Positions 52,091 to 62,972 of a stretch of 64,000 bases of DNA are shown here, piece after piece. Numbering within the stretch: position 1 is the first letter of the stretch; each line of letters opens with the position of its first letter. This DNA is from Rhodeus uyekii. Taxonomy: Eukaryota > Chordata > Actinopteri > Cypriniformes > Acheilognathidae. A program made the translations under genes and the position numbers. Below the pieces are notes generated by a model. It ran no database searches, was not told the origin of the DNA, and saw nothing but the letters and a program-made list of their open reading frames with translations. The stretch lies in contig JAWRVZ010000322.1 in assembly GCA_037043235.1 (NCBI GenBank), forward strand, positions 317,001 to 381,000. Direction: 5' to 3'.

Positions 52091-53264
52091 TTTTAATCAC
52101 AATAGGCCAAATCAGAAATATATGAAAAATTGTATCTGCTGAATGGTTTAACTAATCGAAAATCCTTTGACAACTTTTTGCCTTGAGTGTCCCTAGATGA
52201 TGCATGTGAATTTTCAAGACAGTGAGATTGACGGCCTATGACGAGTTCGAAAAATTTGAAATTTCAAAAATCTCCAATATTTCGCAAACAATTTGATTGA
52301 CAGCAGTGGTTCTTGAGGCAAAGTTGTTCAGTATGAGGAGATCTATCAGATGAAGTCAATATTTTGTGGATGCGTGAAACACCACGTGAGTAGAGACGCA
52401 AAAAACTCGTTAGCGCCAACTAGTGTCCGATTTTCTTCAAAATTCTGACAGACCACTAGGGCCATGAGTCAAACATGCCCATCGAGTTTCGTTCTGATCG
52501 ACCTTCGTTAAGCTGGTCTAATTGATGCTCAAAGTTCATTGGCTGATGACGGTCATGTTTTTTGAGATACACCAATGTCCTCATAGACCATCATGGACCC
52601 TTGGACAAAGACCGTGCATGACAAGTCTCAGGTCAATCGGACTACCATGTGACCCTGTACAGGTGATTGAGTGTTTTTTTCGCAATATAGCGCCACCAAG
52701 TGGTCAATCATCGCAGTTTTTTTTGTGTGACCACAAATTGAGCTTATAAATGACTATGTGAAGTTTGGTGAGATTATCTCTTTGCGTTCCAGAGCTATTA
52801 CGATTTTAGCAAAAGTGTCTCCGCCTTATGCGAACGTTTTAGCGTGTCGTTGCAAGCGTGAATCACCGATCAAAATTATTTGAATAACTTTTGGTCATGA
52901 GAGTCTCTAGATGATATGTGTGAAGTTTCGCGTTATTTGGACAAACGGTCTATGAGGAGTTCGAAAACTTTTTTTTTCAGAAAATTCAAAATGGCGGAAA
53001 ATTTTTATAGGCGGAAATGAAATCGGAGATATACATTTTTTAAGTCTTGAGCCAAGGATTCCAGAGATATAAGACACTTGAGTGTACGACAAACGGTTTA
53101 CGAGTTATGAACATGTACGCGTTTGTAGTTGCTGTAGCGCCACCTATAGCCCGATTTGCGTCATATTTTGATACGTTCTCCCCAAATTGAGACCTACCAT
53201 CTGACAAAGTTTCAAGTCTCTAGACCTTACGGTTTGGTCTGCACAAGACGCATTACGGCAGAAG

Positions 53265-53296
<32 letters not shown>

Positions 53297-53309
53297 TCCT
53301 AACAATTAC

Positions 53310-53344
53310 AATAGGTTTTCAACGCTTCGCGTTTGAACCCCTAA
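53310..53344 (+). other. B-type 3' terminal hairpin
   Basis: The same architecture as the A/C end with a different sequence: AACGC-TTC-GCGTT stem-loop, then TGAACCCCTAA. The right arm CGTTTGAACCCC is the exact reverse complement of the type B 5' arm GGGGTTCAAACG (at 49171 and 51162). The loop TTC and the flanks AATAGG and CCCCTAA are kept. Confidence 0.85.
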
Positions 53345-53384
53345 TAATAATAATAATAATAATAATAAAAATCCTAACAATTAC

Positions 53385-53394
53385 AATAGGTTTT
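53385..53394 (+). other. Broken second B-type end
   Basis: After the intact B end, a second (TAA)n and lead-in reach AATAGGTTTT and stop. The next base belongs to the body of an A unit. It was either a doubled end cut by recombination or an incomplete end. Confidence 0.75.
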
Positions 53395-54704
53395 GCAAAG
53401 TTTGGTGTTATTTGGACAAAACATTACTGACTTAAAGCATTAAAGTCATTTTGTCATCACTACCTCAAATTTGTAATTGCGGTATACGAAAACGGTTTCG
53501 TCTATCGACACGAAATCCATAACTTTTTGTCAGCACAGTCTGAAGATGATACGATTCGATTTTGGTGAAAATCGGACAAACGGTCTAGGAGGAGTTTGAA
53601 AAAGTAGGTTTTTGAATGAAACAACATGGCGGATATGAAATTTGGGCAAACTATGTCAAATTTGGTATCTGTGTTCTCGGTGTGACCCAAGGAACATATT
53701 AAGATCATTTGTTTTAAAATAGCTTAATGTAATCAAAAGTTATTAGCATTTTAGGAAATTGTGTTATAACTTTTGACCACAAGGTGGCGCTGCCCCGAAA
53801 CTTTTGGTGTAGGTTCAAATCAAGGTCCCAAAGACACATACTGAGTTTCGTAATGATACGCCAATGCGTTTGTAAAATATAGCATTTTACGACAAATTTC
53901 AAAATGGCCGACGCCCAAAATGGCCGATATAAGAAAATTTGGTATCGCACGACTCAGCATGATGCCCTGAATCTAAAGAGACCAGTTTCATGATTTTTGA
54001 CCAAAGTGTTCAGAAGTTATAAGCAAAAAAGTCAATTTTTTATATCTCCTGACCACTAGGGGGCAGTGCGCCAAAACTCTGCAGGTAGCCTCAGATTATG
54101 ACTACTATGACACACACCAATTTTGGTCTGAATACGCAAATGCGTTGCGGAGATATAGCCTCAAGTTCATTTTTGCGGCAAATTCGTCGAACTCTTTCGC
54201 AAGTTTATCAAAAATGGAATAACCAATCAACTTGATTTCCATAACTTTTTGTCTCCATAGTCTGGAGATGATGTGGTTCAATTTTTGTGAGAATCAGACA
54301 AACGGCCTAGGAGGAGTTCGACAAAGTAGGTTTTTCATAAAATTCAAAATTGCGGAAAAATTTTCATGACGGAAAATGACGTCATAGGGTGCAATCGAAT
54401 CGGCTTGAGCCAAGGAATCAGTGGACAAAGGAATTTTGTTTCTAGCCCTTACGGTTCAAGAGTTATTAGCATAAATATAAGTGTAACTTTAGACAGTTGG
54501 TGGCGCTAGAGGGATTGAGGTAGAGACTCCAAAATTGGTGTGGTCAATGATTGGACTGTCCTCTATGTGTGTGCCAAATTTCATCATTTTCCCACTTACG
54601 GTTCTATGGGCTGCCATTGACTTCTGGGTGGAAGAAGAATAATAATAAGAACGAGAACGATTACAATAGGTGCCTCCGCACCTTCGGTGCTTGGCCCCTA
54701 ATAA
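53395..54704 (+). repeat. Unit 36: type A1 unit, 1310 bp, head missing
   Basis: It begins at GCAAAGTTTGG, inside the A body, right after the broken B hairpin. The body carries the private variants of units 11 and 25 (AAATTTGGGCAAAC near 53637). Box 2 at 53777-53790, core at 54053-54066, CRE at 54377-54384, hairpin at 54665-54701. Confidence 0.9.
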
Positions 54705-56274
54705 ATAGCTGCAAGCAGCAATGACGGGGCCAAGCACAAACAGGGCATTAAATGGCATGCTGACGTGGCTGGCAGAAAAAGACCAATGGCAGTAATAAAC
54801 TAAATGCATTTTAAAAGATTTTAGGCTAAATGGCTGAAAAATCATTAATACAGACACTGTATTTTGATTTAAAAGTTTATCACTTTGGACCAATAGTTGG
54901 CTCTCTGTCCAAATTGTTATAAAGTGTTATAAAGTGTTAGTATTAAAGAGTTATAAGGAGTTATAAAATGTTAGTATTAATGTGTTATTAAGCATTAGTC
55001 ATTTTGTCATCACTACCTCAAATTTGTAATTGCGGTATACGAAAACGGTTTTGTCTATCGACACGAAATCCATAACTTTTTGTCAGCACAGTCTGAAGAT
55101 GATACGATTCAATTTTGGTGAAAATCGGACAAATGGTCTGGGAGGAGTTCGAAAAAGTAGGTTTTTGAATGAAACAACATGGCGGACAGGAAGTTTAGGC
55201 TAAATATATCAAATTTGGTATCTGTGTTCTCGGCATGACCCAAGGAACATATTGAGACAATTTGTTTTAAAATAGCTTAATGTAATCAAAAGTTATTAGC
55301 ATTTTTGTAAATGTTGTTATAACTTTTGACCACAAGGTGGCGCTGCCCCAAAACTTTTGGTGTAGAGTCAAATCAAGGTCCCAAAGCCACATACTAAGTT
55401 TCGTAATGATATGCCAATGCGTTTGTTAAATAGAACATTTTATGACAAATTTCAAAATGGCCGACGCCCAAAATGGCCGATATAAGAAAATTTGGTATCG
55501 CATGACTCAGCATGATGCCCTGAATCTAAAGAGAGCAGTTTTATGATTTTTGACCAAAGTGTTCAGAAGTTATAAGCAGAAAAGTCAATTTTTTATATCT
55601 CCTGACCACTAGGGGGCAGTGCGCCAAAACTCTGCAGGTAGCCTCAGATCATGACTACTATGACACACACCAATTTTGGTCTGAATACGCAAATGCGTTG
55701 CGGAGATATAGCCTCAAGTTCATTTTTGCGGCAAATTCGTCTAACTCTTTCGCAAGTTTATCAAAAACGGAATTACCAATCAACTTGATTCTCATAACTT
55801 TTTGTCTCCATAGTCTGGAGATGATGTGGTTCAATTTTTGTGAGAATCAGACAAACGGCCTAGGAGGAGTTCGACAAAGTAGGTTTTTCATAAAATTCAA
55901 AATTGCGGAAAAATTTTCATGACGGAAAATGACGTCATAGGGTGCAATCGAATCGGCTTGAGCCAAGGAATCAGTGGACAAAAGAATTTTGTTTCTAGCC
56001 CTTATGGTTCAAGAGTTATTAGCATAAATGTAAGTGTAACTTTGGACAGTTGGTGGCGCTAGAGGGATTGAGGTAGAGACTCCAAAATTGGTGTAGTTAA
56101 TGATTGGACTGTCATCTATGTGTGTGCCAAATTTCATCATTTTCCTGCATACGGTTCTATGGGCTGCCATTGACTTGTGTTGGAAGAAGAATAATAATAA
56201 TAATAATAATAATAATAAGAACGAGAACGATTACAATAGGTGCCTCCGCACCTTCGGTGCTTGGCCCCTAATAA
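54705..56274 (+). repeat. Unit 37: type A3 unit, 1570 bp, copy of unit 14
   Basis: Offset 35248 bp from unit 14; the head lacks two bases (TAAATAGCTGC instead of AAATATAGCTGC). AT-rich stretch at 54912-54998. Box 2 at 55330-55343, core at 55606-55619, CRE at 55930-55937. The 3' end departs from unit 14: long (TAA)n and hairpin at 56235-56271. Confidence 0.9.
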
Positions 56275-57760
56275 CAAGCAGCAATGACGGGGCCAAGCAC
56301 TAACAAGGCATTGATGTGGCTGGCAGCAAAAGACCAATTGCAGTAAATGCATTTTAAAATGATTTTAGGCTAAATGGCTGAAAAATCATTAATACAGACA
56401 CTGTAATTTGATTTAATAGTTTATCGCTTTGGACCCATAGATGGCGCTGTGTCCAAATTGTTAGAATGTGGTCCGAGTAATGTCACAATGAAATGTGCAA
56501 AGTTTGGTGTTATTTGGACAAAACATTACTGACATAGAGCATTAAAGTCATTTTCTCATCACTACCTCAAATTTGTAATTGTGGTATACGAAAACGGTTT
56601 TGTCTATTGACACTAAATCCATAACTTCTTGTCAACACAGTCTGAAGATGATACGATTTGATTTTGGTGAAAATCGGACAAACGGTCTGGGAGGAGTTAG
56701 AAAAAGTAGGTTTTTGAAGAAAACAACATGGCGGACAGGAAATTTAGGCAAACTATGTCAAATTTGGTATCTGTGTTCTCGGTGTGACCCAAGGAACATA
56801 TTAAGATCATTTGTTTTAAAATAGCTTAATGTAATCAAAAGTTATTAGCATTTTTGTAAATTTTGTTATAACTTTTGACCACAAGGTGGCGCTGCCCCAA
56901 AACTTTTGGTGTAGATTCAAATCAAGGTCCCAAAGACACATATTGAGTTTCGTAATGATATGCCAATGCGTTTGTTAAATATAACATTTTATGACAAATT
57001 TCAAAATGGCCGACGCCCAAAATGGCCGATATAAGAAAATTTGGTATCACACGACTCAGCATGATGCCCTGAATCTAAAGAGAGCAGTTTTATGATTTTT
57101 GACCAAAGTGTTCAGAAGTTATAAGCAAAAAAGTCACTTTTTTATATCTCCTGACCACTAGGGGGCAGTGCGCCAAAACTCTGCGGGTAGCCTCAGATCA
57201 TGACTACTATGACACAACCAAGTTTGGTCAGAATACGCAAATGCGTTGCGGAGATATAGCCTCAATTGCATTTTTGCGGCAAATTCGTCGAAATCTTTTG
57301 CATGTTTATCAAAAACGGTTTGACCAATCAACTTGATTCTCATAACTTTTTGTCTACATAGTCTGGAGATGATGTGGTTCAATTTTCGTGAATATCGGAC
57401 CAACGGTCTAGGAGGAGTTTGAAAAAGTTGGTTTTTCATAAAATTCAAAATTGCGGAAAAATTTTCATGACGGAAAATGACGTCATAGGGTGCAATCGAA
57501 TCGGCTTGAGCCAAGGAATCAGTGGACAAAGGAATTTTGTTTCTAGCCCTTATGGTTCAAGAGTTATTAGCATAAATGTAAGTGTAACTTTGGACAGTTG
57601 GTGGCGCTAGAGGGATGGACTTAGAGACTCCAAAATTGGTGTGGTAAATGAGTGGACTGTCCTTTATGTGTGTGCCAAATTTCATCATTTTCCTGCATAC
57701 GGTTCTATGGGCTGCCATTGACTTGTGTTGGAAGAAGAAGAAGAATAATAATAATAATAA
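56275..57760 (+). repeat. Unit 38: type A2-like unit, 1486 bp, 9-bp truncated head
   Basis: It starts at CAAGCAGC after CCCCTAATAA. Box 2 at 56879-56892, core at 57155-57168, CRE at 57478-57485. Ends (GAA)n(TAA)n and joins a C head. Confidence 0.9.
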
Positions 57761-58854
57761 ATATAGCTGCTAGCAGCCATCACGGGGCCAAGCGCAAGGA
57801 GGGCATTAAATGTCATGCCGACATGACTGGCATCATCAGACCAACGGCAGTAAAAATCTAAAGACATTTCAATATGACTTAAGTCTAAATGGCTGAAAAA
57901 CCAACAATACGGTCTTTAGCAATTCGATTTAATGGTTTATCGCATTCAACCAACAGGCAGCGCTGTAACCAAATTGTAGTGTGTGGTACATTGAGAGTGT
58001 GGTGACATTGACACATGCAAAGTTTGCTTTCAATTGGGTAAACCATTGCTGACAGAGCACTAAAGTCAAGTGTTTGTTAAACATAGCATCTTATAAGAAA
58101 AATCGAAATGGCAGACGCTCAAAATGGCCGATATGGGAATATTTGGTATCACAGGACTCGGCATGACCCACTGGATCTAAAGAGACCAGTTTCATGATTT
58201 TTGGCCAAAGGGTTCAGAAGTTATAAGCAAAAAAGTCAGTTTTTGATAACTCCTGACCACTAGGGGGCACAGCGCCAAAACTCTGCAGGTAGCCTCAAAC
58301 CATGATTGACATAACACACACCTAGTTTCGTCAGAAAAGGCTAATGCATTGGGGAGATAAAGCCTCAATTTCATTTTGGCGACTTTTACCTCAGATTCTT
58401 TCGCGAGTTATTCGTAAACGGTTTGTCGAATCAACTTTCTTTATATATCGTTTTGTCCACATTGTCGGGAGATGATGTGGTTCAATTTTCGTGAACATCG
58501 GACGAACGGCCTAGGAGGAGTTCGACAAAGTAGGTTTTTCATAAAATTCAAAATGGCGGGAAAATTTTCATGACGGAAAATGACGTCATAGGGTGCAATC
58601 GAATCGTCTTGAGCCAAGGAATCAGTGGACAAAAGAATTTTGTTTCTAGGACATACGGTTCAAAAGTTATTTACGTAAACGTGAGTGCAACTTTGGACAG
58701 TTGGTGGCGCTAGAGAGATTGAGTTAGAGACTTCAATTTTGCTATGGTCAATGATTGGACTCTCCTTTATGAGTGTGCCAACTTTTTTTCATTTTCCCGC
58801 TTACGGTTCTATGGGCTGTCATAGACTTCAATGGCAGAAGAATAATAATAATAA
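57761..58854 (+). repeat. Unit 39: type C-short unit, 1094 bp, copy of unit 31
   Basis: Core at 58257-58270, CRE at 58581-58588. The same length and head deletion as unit 31. Confidence 0.92.
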
Positions 58855-60049
58855 ATATAGCTGCTAGCAGCCATCACGGGGCCAAGCGCAAGGAGGGCAT
58901 TAAATGTCATGCCGACATGGCTGGCATCATCAGACCAACGGCAGTAAGAATCTAAAGACATTTCAATATGACTTAAGTCTAAATGGCTGAAAAATCAACA
59001 ATACGGTCTTTAGTAGTTCGATTTAATGGTTTATCACGTTCGACCAACAGGCAGCGCTGTAACCAAATTGTAGTGTCAATTCATGTGGTACATTGGGTAA
59101 ATTGGGTAAACCATGGCTGACAGAGCACTAAAGTCATGTGTTTGTTAAACATAGCATCTTATAAGAAAAATCGAAATGGCAGACGCTCAAAATGCCCGAT
59201 ATGGGAATATTTGCTATCACAGGACTCGGCATGACCCACTGGATCTAAAGAGACCAGTTTCATGATTTTTGGCCAAAGGGTTCAGAAGTTATAAGCAAAA
59301 AAGTCAGTTTTTGATAACTCCTGACCACTAGGGGGCACAGCGCCAAAACTCTGCAGGTAGCCTCAAACCATGATTGACATAACACACACCTAGTTTGGTC
59401 AGAAAAGGCTAATGCATTGGGGAGATAAAGCCTCAATTTCATTTTGGCGACTTTTACCTCAGATTCTTTCGCGAGTTATTCGTAAACGGTTTGACGAATC
59501 AACTTTCTTTATATATCGTTTTGTCCACATTGTCGGGAGATGATGTGGTTCAATTTTCGTGAACATCGGACGAACGGCCTAGGAGGAGTTCGACAAAGTA
59601 GGTTTTTCATAAAATTCAAAATGGCGGGAAAATCTTCATGACGGAAAATGACGTCATAGGGTGCAATCGAATCGTCTTGAGCCAAGGAATCAGTGGACAA
59701 AAGAATTTTGTTTCTAGGACATACGGTTCAAAAGTTATTTACGTAAACGTGAGTGCAACTTTGGACAGTTGGTGGCGCTAGAGAGATTGAGTTAGAGACT
59801 TCAATTTTGCTATGGTCAATGATTGGACTCTCCTTTATCAGTGTGCCAACTTTTTTTCATTTTCCCGCTTACGGTTCTATGGGCTGTCATAGACTTCAAT
59901 GGCAGAAGAAGAATAATAATAATAATAATAATAAGAACCGGAACAAAAACAATAGGTGCCTCCGCACCTTCGGTGCTTGGCCCCTAATAATAATAAGAAC
60001 CGGAACAAAAACAATAGGTGCCTCCGCACCTTCGGTGCTTGGCCCCTAA
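58855..60049 (+). repeat. Unit 40: type C-short unit, 1195 bp, doubled hairpin
   Basis: A head deletion near 59090 leaves the small iteration ATTGGGTAAATTGGGTAAAC. Core at 59325-59338, CRE at 59649-59656. Two hairpins at 59951-59987 and 60013-60049, each with the C-type lead-in GAACCGGAACAAAAAC. Confidence 0.9.
59951..60049 (+). other. Doubled 3' terminal hairpin separated by TAATAATAATAA
   Basis: Ends at 59951-59987 and 60013-60049, 62 bp apart. The extra six bases compared with the other doubled ends are two TAA steps, so the microsatellite was regenerated between the ends. Confidence 0.85.
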
Positions 60050-61874
60050 ATATAGCTGCTAGCAGCCATCACGGGGCCAAGCACAAGGAGGGCATTAAAT
60101 GTCATGCCGACATGGCTGGCATCATCAGACCAACGGCAGTAGGAATCTAAAGACATTTCAATATGACTTAAGTCTAAATGGCTGAAAAATCAACAATACG
60201 GTCTTTAGTAATTCGATTTAATGGTTTATCACATTCAACCAACAGGCAGCACTGAAACCAAATTGTAGTGTCAATTCATGTGGTACATTGAGAGTGTGGT
60301 GACATTGACACATGCAAAGTTTGCTTTCAATTGGGTAAACCATTGCTGACAGAGCACTAAAGTCATGTGTTTGTTAAACATAGCATCTTATAAGAAAAAT
60401 CGAAATGGCAGACGCTCAAAATGGCCGATATGGGAAAATTTGGTATCACAGGACTCGGCATGACCCACTGGATCTAAAGACAGCAGTTTCATGATTTTTA
60501 GACAAAGCGTTCAGGAGTTATAATAAAAAATGTCAGTTTTTTTATATCTCCTGACCACTAGGGGGCAGAACGCCAAAACTCTGCAGGTAGCCTCAGACCA
60601 TGATTGACATAACACACACCTAGTTTGGTCAGAAAACACTAACGCGTTGCGGAGATAAAGCCTCAATTTCATTTTTGCGACCATTACGTCGGATTCTTTC
60701 GCGAGTTATTCGTAAACGGTTTGACATATCAACTTTCTTTGGATAACTTTTTGTCATGATGGTCTGGAGATGATGTGGTTTCATTTTGGTGAAAATTGGA
60801 CAAACGGTCTGGGAGGAGTTCGAAAAAGTAGGTTTTTAAAGAAAAACAACATGGTGGACAAGAAGTTTGGCCGACTATGACAAATTTGGTATCTGTGTTC
60901 TTGGTTTGACCCAAGGAACGTATAAAGATAATTTGTTTTACCATAGGTTAACGCACTCAAAAGTTATTACCATATTTGTAAATTTGGTTATAATTTTTGA
61001 CCACAAGGGGGTGCTGCCTCGAAACTTTTTGAGTCGTATCAAGGTTAGGTGCCGAAGACACATATTGAGTTTCGTAACGATACGCCAATATCTTTGTTAA
61101 ATATAGCAATTTATGACAATATTCAAAATGGCCGACGCTCAAAATGGCCGATATGGGAAAATTTGGTATCGCACGACTCGGCATGATGCACTGAATCTAA
61201 AGAGACCAGTTTTATTATTTTTGGCCAAAGCGTTCAGAAGTTATAAGCAAATATTTAACTTTTTCATATCTCCTGACCACTAGGGGGCACAGCGCCAAAA
61301 CTCTGCAGGTAGCCTCAGACCATGTTTGACATAACACACACCTAGTTTGGTCAGAAAAGGCTAATGCATTGGGGAGATAAAGCCTCAATTTCATTTTGGC
61401 GACTTTTACCTCAGATTCTTTCACGAGTTATTCGTAAACGGTTTGACGAATCAACTTTGTTTATATATCGTTTTGTCCACATTGTCAGGAGATGATGTGG
61501 TTCAATTTTCGTGAACATCGGACGAACGGCCTAGGAGGAGTTCGACAAAGTAGGTTTTTCATAAAATTCAAAATGGCGGGAAAATTTTCATGACGGAAAA
61601 TGACGTCATAGGGTGCAATCGAATCGTCTTGAGCCAAGGAATCAGTGGACAAAAGAATTTTGTTTCTAGGACATACGGTTCAAAAGTTATTTACGTAAAC
61701 GTGAGTGCAACTTTGGACAGTTGGTGGCGCTAGAGAGATTGAGTTAGAGACTTCAATTTTGCTATGGTCAATGATTAGACTCTCCTTTATGAGTGTGCCA
61801 ACTTTTTTTCATTTTCCCGCTTACGGTTCTATGGGCTGTCATAGACTTCAATGGCAGAAGAAAAAGAATAATAA
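60050..61874 (+). repeat. Unit 41: type C-long unit, 1825 bp
   Basis: Cores at 60555-60568 and 61277-61290. Degenerate box 2 at 61001-61014. CRE at 61601-61608. The first part matches unit 32 (offset 14355 bp) and the last part matches unit 42, so it is a recombinant. No hairpin. Confidence 0.9.
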
Positions 61875-62972
61875 ATATAGCTGCTAGCAGCCATCACGGG
61901 GCCAAGCGCAAGGAGGGCATTAAATGTCATGCCGACATGGCTGGCATCATCAGACCAACGGCAGAAAGAATCTAAAGACATTTCAATATGACTTAAGTCT
62001 AAATGGCTGAAAAATCAACAATACGGTCTTTAGTATTTCGATTTAATGGTTTATCACATTCAATCAACAGGCAGCGCTGTAACCAAATTGTAGTGTCAAT
62101 TCATGTGGTACATTGACACATGCAAAGTTTGCTTTCAATTGGGTAAACCATTGCTGACAGAGCACTAAAGTCATGTGTTTGTTAAACATAGCATCTTATA
62201 AGAAAAATTGAAATGGCAGACGCTCAAAATGGCCGATATGGGAAAATTTGGTATCACAGGACTCGGCATGACCCACTGGATCTAAAGAGACCAGTTTCAT
62301 GATTTTTAGACAAAGCGTTCAGGAGTTATAATCAAAAATGTCAGTTTTTTAATATCTCCTGACCACTAGGGGGCAGAGCGCCAAAACTCTGCAGGTAGCC
62401 TCAGACCATGTTTGACATAACACACACCTAGTTTGGTCAGAAAAGGCTAATGCATTGGGGAGATAAAGCCTCAATTTCATTTTGGCGACTTTTACCTCAG
62501 ATTCTTTCACGAGTTATTCGTAAACGGTTTGACGAATCAACTTTGTTTATATATCGTTTTGTCCACATTGTCAGGAGATGATGTGGTTCAATTTTCGTGA
62601 ACATCGGACGAACGGCCTAGGAGGAGTTCGACAAAGTAGGTTTTTCATAAAATTCAAAATGGCGGGAAAATTTTCATGACGGAAAATGACGTCATAGGGT
62701 GCAATCGAATCGTCTTGAGCCAAGGAATCAGTGGACAAAAGAATTTTGTTTCTAGGACATACGGTTCAAAAGTTATTTACGTAAACGTGAGTGCAACTTT
62801 GGACAGTTGGTGGCGCTAGAGAGATTGAGTGAGAGACTTCAATTTTGCTATGGTCAATGATTAGACTCTCCTTTATGAGTGTGCCAACTTTTTTTCATTT
62901 TCCCGCTTACGGTTCTATGGGCTGTCATAGACTTCAATGGCAGAAGAAAAAGAATAATAATAATAATAATAA
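61875..62972 (+). repeat. Unit 42: type C-short unit, 1098 bp
   Basis: A 17-bp head deletion between two ACATTGA direct repeats near 62110. Core at 62363-62376, CRE at 62687-62694. No hairpin. Confidence 0.9.

Larger units (their letters stand above)
51138..53394 (+). repeat. Unit 35: type B unit, 2257 bp, with B hairpin and a second broken tail
   Basis: As unit 34 but with one more minisatellite copy. A minus-strand CTCF-like box is at 52690-52703. The intact B-type 3' hairpin is 53310-53344, followed by another (TAA)n, a lead-in and AATAGGTTTT (53385-53394), which breaks off and is joined to the middle of an A unit. Confidence 0.87.

Noticed and set aside
54489..54893. The longest open frame in the window (134 codons, - strand)
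   Set aside because: It runs across a unit joint, through the hairpin and the TAA microsatellite (a run of Y/S codons). It is a chance frame.
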